From Clostridia bacterium (lineage in GTDB: Bacteria > Bacillota > Clostridia > Oscillospirales > CAG-272), in assembly GCA_017420755.1 (NCBI GenBank), contig JAFQOG010000013.1, forward strand, positions 1-35,458: a DNA stretch of 35,458 nt, in the 5' to 3' direction. This document shows positions 15,181 to 23,055 of the stretch, piece after piece. The notes beneath the pieces were generated by a model, which did not search any database, was not told the origin of the DNA, and saw only the letters and a list, made by a program, of their open reading frames with translations. Positions within the stretch are counted from its first letter, which is position 1. Each line of letters starts with the position of its first letter. The position numbers were made by a program, and so were the translations under genes.

Positions 15181-15225
15181 AAAAAAAGAAAAATCTTGCC
15201 ATTTGGCAAGATTTTTCTTTTATAT
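15181..15225. terminator. Bidirectional terminator between thrS and lysA
   Basis: A 16-bp perfect stem (15185-15200 with 15205-15220, arm core AAATCTTGCC) with a 4-base loop. A-runs on one side and T-runs on the other make it work on both strands; it ends thrS and, on the minus strand, the dapA-dapB-lysA unit. Confidence 0.85.
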
Positions 15226-15247
15226 AAATGTTATTGAGTGTGTTTTT

Positions 15248-15277
15248 AAATTTTAGATTTTTAAAATTCTAAAATTT
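15248..15277. repeat. AT-rich 30-base palindrome downstream of lysA
   Basis: Outer arms AAATTTTAGA and TCTAAAATTT are perfect inverse complements, and the symmetry runs to the centre with one mismatch. It lies in a 100-base stretch that is nearly all A and T and repeats the words ATTTTAAA and TTCTAAAA. It may form a hairpin in either transcript or bind a protein; no function is evident. Confidence 0.6.
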
Positions 15278-15322
15278 ATGAATTTTAAAAATATTTATTC
15301 TAAAAATCTTGAATTTTAAAGC

Positions 15323-16618
15323 CTATAAATCATTTTTAGTTAAGTCTGCAAAGGTTTCTCTACGAATAATTTCAAAGTCCCCTGTATCCCTTATTCCAAC
15401 AACCTTTGGACGAGGAATTCTATTGTAATTGCTTGCCATAGAATAGTTATAAGCGCCCGTCACAAGCACAGCGAGAATCTCCCCTCTTTGTGGCTTTGGA
15501 ATGTCAACATTTTCTTGAAGCAAATCTCCGCTTTCACAGCATCTGCCAGCAACTGTGCATTTAAAATCGTTTTTGTCGTTCATTCTAGATGCAAGGCAAA
15601 CTGTATAATCCGACTGATAAAGAGCATATCTTGGATTATCAGGCATTCCTCCGTCAACAGAAACATAATTTTTAAAGCCAGGTATTTCCTTCGTTCCACC
15701 AACTGTATAAAGTGTTAGGCAAGAATCCGCAACAATACTTCTTCCCGGCTCCATTATTATAATGGGCCTTTTTATTTTTGAAGCCTCAATTTCAAGATTG
15801 ATAAATTCAGATATTAGCCTTATGAATTCCTCATAATCAAGCTCCGGCTGAGATGGAATATATCTAACTCCAAAGCCACCACCGAGGTTCAAAATACCGG
15901 CCTCATATCCTGTTTTTTCCTTAATTTCGGCAATATATTTTATCATAAGCCTTGCTGCATCACAAAATGGCTTAATATCAAAAATTTGAGAGCCGATGTG
16001 ACAATGGAAGCCATCAAGGCGTATATTTGCCTTACTCAAGGTGTATCTTACCGCATCATCAGCTTGTCCTGTTTCAATTGCGATACCAAACTTGCTATCT
16101 ACCTGCCCTGTGGTGATAGAAGCATGAGTATGAGGATCAATTCCGGGTGTTAATCTAAGTATTACAGGCTGTATAATTCCCTTTTTCCTTGCGATTCTGT
16201 CAATGGAATCAAGCTCTGTCATATTATCAACAACGAAATGCCCTACTCCGTTATCAATTCCATACTCAATATCAAAATCAGTTTTATTATTTCCGTGGAA
16301 AAATGACTTTTCAACATTAAAGCCCGCTTCGAGAGCTGTATATAGCTCGCCGGAGGAAACTATGTCAATTCCGACATTTTCTTCCCTTGCTAGACGATAG
16401 ATATATTTGCATGAAAAGGACTTGCTTGCAAAGGCAGGAAAGGAGCCTTCGCCGAAATACTTCGCCATAGCACCCTTATAGATTTGAAAATTTCTTCTTA
16501 TCCTTTGCTCGTCCATGACCATAAGAGGCGTGCCATGCTTTTGTGCCAACAATAGCGTATCTGCACCAGCAATGCACAAGTGTCCTAGGTCATTTATGGT
16601 TAAATTTTCGTGTAACAT
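15323..16618 (-). CDS. lysA: Diaminopimelate decarboxylase
   Basis: A 431-residue PLP enzyme of the alanine racemase fold that turns meso-diaminopimelate into lysine. PLP lysine K66 lies in FASKSF. Other family marks in order: GIDIVSSGELYTA, FFHGNNK, FHCHIGSQI, LNLGGGFGVRY, EPGRSIV, and CESGDLL with its active-site cysteine near the C-terminus, then GAYNYSMASNYN. I place the start at the ATG at 16618, which overlaps the dapB stop (TAATG); the open frame continues 17 codons upstream, but only inside dapB, and the shorter start has AAGGAG at 16633-16638. Last gene of the riboswitch-controlled lysine operon. Confidence 0.95.
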   Translation of the reverse strand: MLHENLTINDLGHLCIAGADTLLLAQKHGTPLMVMDEQRIRRNFQIYKGAMAKYFGEGSFPAFASKSFSCKYIYRLAREENVGIDIVSSGELYTALEAGFNVEKSFFHGNNKTDFDIEYGIDNGVGHFVVDNMTELDSIDRIARKKGIIQPVILRLTPGIDPHTHASITTGQVDSKFGIAIETGQADDAVRYTLSKANIRLDGFHCHIGSQIFDIKPFCDAARLMIKYIAEIKEKTGYEAGILNLGGGFGVRYIPSQPELDYEEFIRLISEFINLEIEASKIKRPIIIMEPGRSIVADSCLTLYTVGGTKEIPGFKNYVSVDGGMPDNPRYALYQSDYTVCLASRMNDKNDFKCTVAGRCCESGDLLQENVDIPKPQRGEILAVLVTGAYNYSMASNYNRIPRPKVVGIRDTGDFEIIRRETFADLTKNDL

Positions 16619-17358
16619 TAGCTCTTCAAAAGCTCCTTCATCGTATAAAGTCCTGCGCTCTTTCCGCACATAAACTCAGCAGCCTTAATTGCGCCATCTG
16701 CAAAAAGCGCTCTATCGTATGCCTCGTGCTTTAAGGTTATCTGCTCGGTTGCAGTTCCAATTCTTACCTCGTGAATGCCAACTATGTTGCCGATTCTTAT
16801 CGAGTTAATTCCAATCTCGTTTGTATCGCGCTTGCAAAGCCCGTTTCTGCCTTGATTTGCATAAGCCTCGGGGCGAACCTCTTTTATTGCCTCAAAAAGC
16901 ATTTTTGCCGTACCCGAGGGAGCGTCAAGCTTACGATTATGGTGAGTTTCGATAATCTCAACATCTGCATCAGGAAAAACACTAACAACTCTTTTTACAA
17001 CATCGCAAAGAGTTGCAATTCCAAGGGACATATTTCCTGTATAAAATAGTGCCACCTTTTTTGATGCCTCGTTTATTATTTCTCTTTCCTCATCAGTTTG
17101 TCCTGTTGTTGCCAGAATTGTAGGAGTTCCCGTTTTTATTGCATAATCGGTAATTTCCTTTGTCAAGCCATGAAATGAAAAGTCAATTATAACATCTGCC
17201 TTTTCCTTGACATCACAAATGCGAGTATATTCGTTTGGTTGAGGATTTTCTGTATATTTAATATCTACATATGCGACGCACTCGTGTCCTGCCTTATTTA
17301 CAGCATTTATTACATGGTTTCCCATGATACCGAGCGAGCCAACTACTAATACCTTCAT
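16618..17358 (-). CDS. dapB: 4-hydroxy-tetrahydrodipicolinate reductase
   Basis: A 246-residue NAD(P)H-dependent reductase, second step of the diaminopimelate branch. The N-terminal nucleotide loop is GSLGIMG (7-13). The catalytic block ETHHNRKLDAPSGTA holds H139, H140 and K143 and the substrate-binding SGT. Length is close to the family norm. The ATG at 17358 overlaps the dapA stop (ATGA), so the longer open frame upstream is not used. The gene overlaps lysA by 1 base. Confidence 0.96.
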   Translation of the reverse strand: MKVLVVGSLGIMGNHVINAVNKAGHECVAYVDIKYTENPQPNEYTRICDVKEKADVIIDFSFHGLTKEITDYAIKTGTPTILATTGQTDEEREIINEASKKVALFYTGNMSLGIATLCDVVKRVVSVFPDADVEIIETHHNRKLDAPSGTAKMLFEAIKEVRPEAYANQGRNGLCKRDTNEIGINSIRIGNIVGIHEVRIGTATEQITLKHEAYDRALFADGAIKAAEFMCGKSAGLYTMKELLKS

Positions 17359-18245
17359 ATTTCTATTCCTTGTTCTCTTAGTCTTTCTACGAGTACAGCC
17401 TCGTGATCGCTTTCCATTGGATAAAGCGGTGAGCGCAATACATTTTCTGTATATCCCATATGAGCCATAGCGCATTTTACAGGAATAGGATTAACCTCAC
17501 AGAAAAGTGCGTTAATTAAAGGAAGTAGCTTTAGCTGAAGCTCACAGCTTCCCTTTACATCGCCCTTGAAAAATCTATCGCAAATTTCAACTGTTGCTTT
17601 TGGTAATGGATTTGACAAAACAGAGATAACTCCTTTGCCTCCAAGCGCCAAAATTGGAACGATTTGGTCATCATTTCCGCTATAAACATCGAGCTTATCG
17701 CCAACGAGCGCTATTGTTTCAGCGATTTTACTAATATTTCCGTTTGCTTCCTTAATAGCCACGATATTTGGATGATCTGCCAAGGCAAGATATGTTGATG
17801 GTTCAATATTAACGCCTGTTCTTGATGGAACATTATAGATAATAACAGGCTTTGTTGATGCATCAGCGATTGCTGTGTACATTCTTATAAGTCCCTTTTG
17901 AGTTGCCTTATTATAATATGGTGTTACAACGAGAACTGCATCTGCGCCAACCTCGCACGCGTGTTGAGTCAGCCAAATTGCGTAGTCTGTATCATTACTT
18001 CCTGTACCTGCGATAACGGGAACTCTGCCGTTTACTTGCTTTACAACAAATTCGATTGCGTCCTTATGCTCATCATCAGTTAGAGTTGAAGCCTCTCCTG
18101 TTGTTCCACACACTACAAGCGCATTTATTCCCTCGGAAATTTGGAATTCTACAAGCTCGGCGAACTTTTTGTAATCTATCTTTCCGTTTTCGTCAAATGG
18201 TGTAATAAGAGCGGTTGCTGCACCTTCAAAAATTGTCTTTTTCAT
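17355..18245 (-). CDS. dapA: 4-hydroxy-tetrahydrodipicolinate synthase
   Basis: A 296-residue TIM-barrel aldolase joining pyruvate and aspartate semialdehyde, first committed step to diaminopimelate and lysine. Visible marks: GTTGE (47-51), YYNKATQKGL, Y137 in IYNVPSRTG, and the Schiff-base lysine K165 in AIKEANG. Start ATG at 18245 with AAAGGAG upstream. First gene of dapA-dapB-lysA, read from a strong promoter through a lysine riboswitch. Confidence 0.97.
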   Translation of the reverse strand: MKKTIFEGAATALITPFDENGKIDYKKFAELVEFQISEGINALVVCGTTGEASTLTDDEHKDAIEFVVKQVNGRVPVIAGTGSNDTDYAIWLTQHACEVGADAVLVVTPYYNKATQKGLIRMYTAIADASTKPVIIYNVPSRTGVNIEPSTYLALADHPNIVAIKEANGNISKIAETIALVGDKLDVYSGNDDQIVPILALGGKGVISVLSNPLPKATVEICDRFFKGDVKGSCELQLKLLPLINALFCEVNPIPVKCAMAHMGYTENVLRSPLYPMESDHEAVLVERLREQGIEI

Positions 18246-18283
18246 TTTAATTCTCCTTTATTTTATCTTAAAGATTATTTACA

Positions 18284-18308
18284 TAAAAAAACTCCGAATA
18301 ATCGGAGC
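18284..18308 (-). terminator. Riboswitch-controlled terminator before dapA
   Basis: On the minus strand a 6-bp stem (CTCCGA with TCGGAG, 18292-18307) is followed by TTTTTTTA. The upstream ACGGAGT at the 3' edge of the lysine aptamer (18359-18365) can compete for the CTCCG arm, giving the usual on/off switch. A second hairpin with arms TTGGTTAA/TTAACCAA lies between aptamer and terminator (18321-18351). Confidence 0.8.
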
Positions 18309-18349
18309 ATACACAAAATATTGGTTAAAACAAAAATACTATATTAACC

Positions 18350-18514
18350 AACACATAGCACTCCGTAAAAACGACAGTCGGTCAAATCTTATTTGACAAA
18401 CCAAGAAAGGATTGCGAGTCCCTCTTTCGGCATCCTGCCCTTTCACAAATCCAACCCTTTCGCCCGAGGTTGACGGATTTTGCTACTGATGCGCAGATGC
18501 GCCTCTATGATGTT
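18350..18514 (-). ncRNA. Lysine riboswitch (L box)
   Basis: Read on the minus strand, the leader carries the L-box blocks in order: AGAGGCGC, GCGCATCAGTAG, TGAAAGGG, ATGCCGAAAGAGG, CTTGG-TTTG and CGACTGTC. The closing stem pairs AACA-TCATAG at the 5' edge with CTATG-TGTT at the 3' edge. It lies between a promoter and dapA and ends in a terminator, so excess lysine should stop transcription of dapA-dapB-lysA. Confidence 0.93.
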
Positions 18515-18520
18515 GTAAAT

Positions 18521-18549
18521 ATAGTAACACACGAAAATGCTCTTGTCAA
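18521..18549 (-). promoter_or_regulatory. Promoter of the dapA-dapB-lysA operon
   Basis: On the minus strand TTGACA (18544-18549) and TACTAT (18521-18526) are 17 bases apart; transcription would start at about 18514, the first base of the riboswitch. Confidence 0.82.
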
Positions 18550-18581
18550 GAGGGTTTTGCGAAAAAAGTCGCATTTATCAA

Positions 18582-18618
18582 ATATTTCCCATTTTTTCTT
18601 TGAGAAAATGGGAAATAT
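18582..18618. repeat. Perfect 14-bp inverted repeat of unknown role
   Basis: Arms ATATTTCCCATTTT (18582-18595) and AAAATGGGAAATAT (18605-18618) are exact inverse complements with a 9-base loop. No T-run follows on either strand, so it is not a standard terminator. It sits between the pyr operon terminator and the dapA promoter, outside both transcripts as predicted. Confidence 0.7.
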
Positions 18619-18635
18619 GCAAAAAGAAGCTATTA

Positions 18636-18677
18636 TTATAAAAAATCACCGACTTAAAATCGGTGATTTTTGTTTTA
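18636..18677. terminator. Terminator of the pyr operon (bidirectional shape)
   Basis: A 12-bp stem (18641-18652 with 18660-18671, arm AAAAATCACCGA) and 7-base loop follow the pyrI stop at 18685. On the minus strand the hairpin ends in TTTTTTATAATAATA. Confidence 0.88.
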
Positions 18678-18684
18678 TTATTGT

Positions 18685-19101
18685 TTATTTCGCTTTTGTT
18701 TCGCAGTAGATACAGCGGTAAACACGGTTTTCCTTATCGGTTAGACGGAAAATATGAGAGAGCTCTTGCTCGGTTGAGGTGATACAGCGTGGATTTTTAC
18801 ATTTCACTACATCAATCACCTCATATGGAAGCTCCGGATGAAACTTCTTTACAATTTTTCCGTTTTCGATAATATTAACTGTAAGGTCAGGATCAATATA
18901 GCCCAAAACGCTCAAATCTACATTTAGGCTTGTATCAACCTTAATTATATCCTTGCGTGTCATAGTTTTGCTGTAAGCATTCTTTATAATCGCTATATTG
19001 CAATCAAGCTTATCAAGTCCAAGAAAATGATAAATATCCATTCCCTGTCCTGCTTTTATATGGTCAATTACAATACCATTTTTTATCTCGTCAACCTTCA
19101 T
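18685..19101 (-). CDS. pyrI: Aspartate carbamoyltransferase regulatory subunit
   Basis: A 138-residue zinc protein that binds nucleotides and controls PyrB. The N-terminal allosteric domain holds the [15 protein letters not shown] block, and the C-terminal zinc domain has four cysteines in the pattern C101-x4-C106 and C130-x2-C133. Its start lies 11 bases inside the 3' end of pyrB. Presence of PyrI implies feedback control of pyrimidine synthesis at the enzyme level. Last gene of the pyr operon. Confidence 0.95.
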   Translation of the reverse strand: MKVDEIKNGIVIDHIKAGQGMDIYHFLGLDKLDCNIAIIKNAYSKTMTRKDIIKVDTSLNVDLSVLGYIDPDLTVNIIENGKIVKKFHPELPYEVIDVVKCKNPRCITSTEQELSHIFRLTDKENRVYRCIYCETKAK

Positions 19102-20014
19102 TTTTAGCCTCCAATAAGAATTTGATTAGAGCCATTCTTATATATTTACCATTTAGAACCTGTCTAAAATAGCACGCGCGAGGATCCTTATCTATTGCCA
19201 CGGAAATTTCATTTACTCGTGGTAGTGGATGTAGGATTGCGAGATCGCTCTTTGCGTTATCAAGCTTTTCGGGAGTCAAGATATAGCTATCCTTAAGTCT
19301 TATATAATCCTGCTCATTGAAAAATCTTTCTCTTTGAACACGAGTCATATAAAGAATGTCTATATTTGGCATAGCGTCCTCAAGAGATGCGGTTTCTATA
19401 TATTCTATTCCGTTTCTTTCGAGTACATCATGCTTGATATAATCGGGAATTTTTAGCTCGTCGGGCGATATAAGCACGAATTTAACATTTTTATATCTTG
19501 CCATGGCAGAAATGAGTGAATGAACGGTTCTGCCGAATTTTAGGTCTCCACAAAGTCCTACAACAAGATTGTCAAGGCGTCCCTTCTCGCGTTTGATTGT
19601 AAGAAGGTCAGTGAGTGTTTGAGTTGGGTGATTGTGGCCACCATCACCCGCGTTAATCACAGGAATTGTAGAATTAAGAGATGCAACCATAGGTGCTCCC
19701 TCTTTAAAGTGGCGCATTACCATAATATCTGCAAAGCATGAAATTACCTTTGCGGTATCAGCTACACTCTCTCCCTTTGCGGCAGAGCTACTTTGCGCCT
19801 CAGAAAATCCGATCACGCTTCCTCCCAGCTCTATCATAGCAGACTCAAATGACAAGCGAGTTCTGGTAGAAGGCTCGTAGAATAGTGTTGCGAGCTTTTT
19901 TCTTTTGCAAACCTCTGCGTATTTATCGGGATTTGCGATTATATCCTCGGCTGTTGCGATAAGATTGTCGATTTCCTCGTTTGTGAGATCCTCGATTCCG
20001 ATTAAGTGTCTCAT
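19091..20014 (-). CDS. pyrB: Aspartate carbamoyltransferase catalytic subunit
   Basis: A 307-residue transferase making carbamoyl-aspartate. The carbamoyl-phosphate loop is [13 protein letters not shown] (STRTR at 49-53), followed by the [10 protein letters not shown] and [12 protein letters not shown] blocks and HPLPRVNEI near the C-terminus that binds aspartate. Length is normal. Start ATG at 20014 with AAAGGAA upstream. Works with PyrI, the next gene, in the pyrB2I-type complex. Confidence 0.97.
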   Translation of the reverse strand: MRHLIGIEDLTNEEIDNLIATAEDIIANPDKYAEVCKRKKLATLFYEPSTRTRLSFESAMIELGGSVIGFSEAQSSSAAKGESVADTAKVISCFADIMVMRHFKEGAPMVASLNSTIPVINAGDGGHNHPTQTLTDLLTIKREKGRLDNLVVGLCGDLKFGRTVHSLISAMARYKNVKFVLISPDELKIPDYIKHDVLERNGIEYIETASLEDAMPNIDILYMTRVQRERFFNEQDYIRLKDSYILTPEKLDNAKSDLAILHPLPRVNEISVAIDKDPRACYFRQVLNGKYIRMALIKFLLEAKNEG

Positions 20015-20048
20015 CGTTTTTTCCTTTCGTTTTTATTTTGCGTCAGGA

Positions 20049-20699
20049 TTATGCTCCGTAAACCTCAAGATACTTCTTAATGCGGTTTACATTCTCCTCG
20101 TTTGCCTTATCCTCTGAAAGATATTCAATAATGTCATAAACATCAACTACTGAATATACTGGGAAGCCAAATTCCTCCTCGATTTCAACCATAGCGCCCT
20201 TTTGACCTTGACCCTTTTCCTTACGGTCAACCATTACGAAGGTTGCGGCAACCTTAACGCCCTCAACGCTCTTCATAATTTCCATGGTCTCGCGAATTGC
20301 AGTTCCGGCTGTAATAACATCCTCAACAATTACAACCTCTTCGCCTGCCTTTGGCTTATAGCCTACGAAAACTCCGCCCTCTCCGTGATCCTTAACCTCT
20401 TTTCTGTTAAAGAAGAATGGAAGGTTTAGTCCTTCGTTTGCAAGTGCGATTGATGTAGAAACAGCTATTGAAATTCCCTTATATGCAGGACCATAAAGAG
20501 CTGTTTGCCTCTTGCCTACCTTGTCAAGATAAGCCTTTGCGTAGAATTGTCCTAGCTTTGCAATGTGCTCTCCTGTTTTGATTTCGCCTGCGTTTATAAA
20601 ATATGGGATTTTTCTTCCACTTTTAGCAGTAAAGTCACCAAACTTAAGAACGCCTGCGCTTTGTAGAAATTCTATAAATTCTCTCTTGTAGCTTTCCAT
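20049..20699 (-). CDS. pyrE: Orotate phosphoribosyltransferase
   Basis: A 216-residue enzyme joining orotate and PRPP to form OMP. The PRPP motif VVIVEDVITAGT lies at 122-133, and the flexible-loop RKEVKDHGEGG at 99-109 is typical. Start ATG at 20699 with AAGGAG upstream; pyrF ends 14 bases before it. Confidence 0.97.
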   Translation of the reverse strand: MESYKREFIEFLQSAGVLKFGDFTAKSGRKIPYFINAGEIKTGEHIAKLGQFYAKAYLDKVGKRQTALYGPAYKGISIAVSTSIALANEGLNLPFFFNRKEVKDHGEGGVFVGYKPKAGEEVVIVEDVITAGTAIRETMEIMKSVEGVKVAATFVMVDRKEKGQGQKGAMVEIEEEFGFPVYSVVDVYDIIEYLSEDKANEENVNRIKKYLEVYGA

Positions 20700-20713
20700 T
20701 TTATTTCTCCTTA

Positions 20714-21412
20714 TTAGTCAACAAATTCTCTTACGCATCTTCTGTATGCTTCAACAGGATCAGCAGCTGCGGTAATAGGTCTTCCTACTACTATATAATC
20801 GCTTCCGATTTTCTTTGCCTCGGCCGGTGTCATAACTCTTACCTGATCACCCTTATCACCATCGGCAAAGCGAACGCCCGGTGTTACTGTGATAAAGTCG
20901 CTTCCACATGTTGCGTGAACCTTTTCAGCCTCAAGTGGTGAGCAAACAATGCCGGCAAGTCCTGCCTTCTTTGCATTCATAGCATAGTGCATAACTACCT
21001 TATCCATAGGCTCGTTAATAAGAAGGTCGTCTCTCATTCTCTCCTCGCTTGTTGATGTAAGCTGAGTTACTGCGATAAGAAGTGGTCTTGTGCCGTCCTC
21101 TCTTGTAAGTCCCTCAAGTGCTGCCTTCATCATTGCGATAGTTCCTGATGCGTGAACATTTGTCATATCAACATCAAGGCGTGATAGCACTGCCATTGCC
21201 TTCTTTACTGTATTTGGAATATCGTGAAGCTTTAGGTCAAGAAATATCTTATGTCCTCTTTTTTTGATTTCTCTTACAATTTCTGGTCCTTCAGCATTGA
21301 AAAGCTCCATACCGATTTTTACAAATGGCTTTTCATCCTTGAATTTAGCAAGAAAATTAAATACCTGCTCCTTGCTTGCAAAATCGCAAGCGACAATTAC
21401 ATCTCTTCCCAT
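20714..21412 (-). CDS. pyrF: Orotidine 5'-phosphate decarboxylase
   Basis: A 232-residue TIM-barrel enzyme giving UMP. The catalytic D59-x-K61-x-x-D64 ([15 protein letters not shown]) is intact, and the phosphate loop [12 protein letters not shown] lies near the C-terminus. Bacterial short type, normal length. ATG at 21412 overlaps the pyrD stop (TAATG), with AGGAGGAG upstream inside pyrD. Confidence 0.97.
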   Translation of the reverse strand: MGRDVIVACDFASKEQVFNFLAKFKDEKPFVKIGMELFNAEGPEIVREIKKRGHKIFLDLKLHDIPNTVKKAMAVLSRLDVDMTNVHASGTIAMMKAALEGLTREDGTRPLLIAVTQLTSTSEERMRDDLLINEPMDKVVMHYAMNAKKAGLAGIVCSPLEAEKVHATCGSDFITVTPGVRFADGDKGDQVRVMTPAEAKKIGSDYIVVGRPITAAADPVEAYRRCVREFVD

Positions 21413-22323
21413 TAGTGTGCTCCTCCTATTATTTCCTTTAAATCTGTTATTCCATATTTTTTCATTGCTCTTGGTAGATCCTCTATGATTTTCTTACAAG
21501 CATAAGGGTCAACTAGGTTTGCTGCACCTACCTCGACTGCACTTGCACCGGCAAGCATCATTTCGATAACATCCTCGGCACAGCTTACTCCGCCACCACC
21601 AACGATTGGAATTTTAACAGCCTCGTAAACCTGATAAACCATTCTTATTGCAACAGGCTTAATTGCCGGACCTGAGAAGCCACCCATTTTATTGGCTACA
21701 ACAGGCTTTTTGGTCTTTAGGTCTATTTTCATTCCGAGTAATGTATTAATCAAGCTTATTCCATCTGCGCCCGCATCCTCGCAAGCCTTAGCAATAGCTA
21801 CGATATCGGTAACATTGGGAGATAGCTTTATAATTACAGGCTTTTTTGTTACCGCCTTAACTGCTCTTGTAACATCACCTGCAAGCTCAGCAGATACGCC
21901 GAAGCTCATTCCTCCGCCGTGAACATTTGGACAGCTTATGTTTATTTCAAACCAACCAACTATGTCCTCTTTGTCAAGCTTTTCAACCGCTGATACATAA
22001 TCATCAATTGAAAATCCACTCACATTCGCCATAACAGGCTTGTAAAAGCATTTTCTTAGCTTTGGAAGCTCCTCACTTATAACCTTATCAACGCCTGGAT
22101 TTTGGAGTCCTACGGAGTTAATCATACCTCTTTCGCACTCTGCAATTCTAGGAGTTGGATTTCCAAAGCGTGGGTCCTTGGTAGTTCCCTTAAAGGAAAA
22201 TGTGCCAAGACAATTTATATCGTATATTTCTGCGAATTCATAACCAAAGCCGAATGTTCCGCTAGCGGGAATCAATGGATTATCTAGCTCTATTCCGCAG
22301 AGAGAGGTTTTTAAGCTTACCAT
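21412..22323 (-). CDS. pyrD: Dihydroorotate dehydrogenase B, catalytic subunit
   Basis: A 303-residue FMN enzyme of class 1B that oxidises dihydroorotate. The catalytic cysteine is C131 in [19 protein letters not shown]-binding blocks include NSVGLQNPG and [13 protein letters not shown]. Class 1B enzymes need PyrK to pass electrons to NAD; pyrK is directly upstream, and the two genes overlap by 7 bases, so the assignment to 1B rests on context as well as sequence. Confidence 0.96.
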   Translation of the reverse strand: MVSLKTSLCGIELDNPLIPASGTFGFGYEFAEIYDINCLGTFSFKGTTKDPRFGNPTPRIAECERGMINSVGLQNPGVDKVISEELPKLRKCFYKPVMANVSGFSIDDYVSAVEKLDKEDIVGWFEINISCPNVHGGGMSFGVSAELAGDVTRAVKAVTKKPVIIKLSPNVTDIVAIAKACEDAGADGISLINTLLGMKIDLKTKKPVVANKMGGFSGPAIKPVAIRMVYQVYEAVKIPIVGGGGVSCAEDVIEMMLAGASAVEVGAANLVDPYACKKIIEDLPRAMKKYGITDLKEIIGGAH

Positions 22324-23045
22324 ATGATTTCCTCCTTTTCAAGAACAGGGCCATCCTTACAAATACGCTTATTGCCATATTTGGTCTTACAGCTACAGCC
22401 CATGCAAGCACCAAAGCCACAGCCCATACGCTCCTCAAAGCTGAATTGTCCGCTTGTTGTACTCTTATTATATACTGCCTTAAGCATTGGCTCCGGACCA
22501 CAGGTGTAGAAGTATGTATAATCAACCATATCAAAGGCGTCTGTTACAAATCCCTTAACGCCATAGCTTCCGTCTGCGGTAGCCACAATAACCTCAACCC
22601 CGAGTGCCTTGAATTTATCCTCATAGAACACCTCTTCTGCACTATTAAAGCCAAGAATAACGCTAGGACTCTTTCCCTGTGCTACAAGCTCACGACAGAG
22701 CTTATACATTGGGGGAACGCCAGCCCCACCACCTACAAGAAGTGGCTTTTCTCCGCTTTTGTCGGTGTTGTATCCATTGCCTAGACCAGTTAGAGTCAAA
22801 AGCTCTGTACCACTATCCATATCGGCCATAGCCTCTGTTCCTGCGCCTACTACCTTATAAATAAGAGTTAGCTTGTCTCCCTCTACATCACATACTGAAA
22901 TAGGGCGACGAAGATAAAAGCCATCAAGCTTTATATTTACAAACTGACCACATTTTATATCGGTACAGTCACCGCAAAGAACCATTTCATATGTGTTCTT
23001 TGCGATTTTTTTATTTGTTATGATAGTAAAAACTGTGTCTTTCAT
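22317..23045 (-). CDS. pyrK: Dihydroorotate dehydrogenase B, electron transfer subunit
   Basis: A 242-residue flavoprotein. The FAD site RRPIS is at 46-50, the NAD-binding GGGAGVPPMY follows near 105-114, and the C-terminal [2Fe-2S] cluster is held by C209, C214, C217 and C229 (MGCGFGACMGC, then ICKDGP). It takes electrons from PyrD to NAD. Start ATG at 23045, 10 bases after the carB stop. Confidence 0.96.
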   Translation of the reverse strand: MKDTVFTIITNKKIAKNTYEMVLCGDCTDIKCGQFVNIKLDGFYLRRPISVCDVEGDKLTLIYKVVGAGTEAMADMDSGTELLTLTGLGNGYNTDKSGEKPLLVGGGAGVPPMYKLCRELVAQGKSPSVILGFNSAEEVFYEDKFKALGVEVIVATADGSYGVKGFVTDAFDMVDYTYFYTCGPEPMLKAVYNKSTTSGQFSFEERMGCGFGACMGCSCKTKYGNKRICKDGPVLEKEEIIW

Positions 23046-23055
23046 AATATCCTTA

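Noticed and set aside
18470-18709. 79-residue plus-strand open frame
   Set aside because: It crosses the dapA promoter, the inverted repeat, the pyr terminator and the end of pyrI, with no ribosome site or family pattern.
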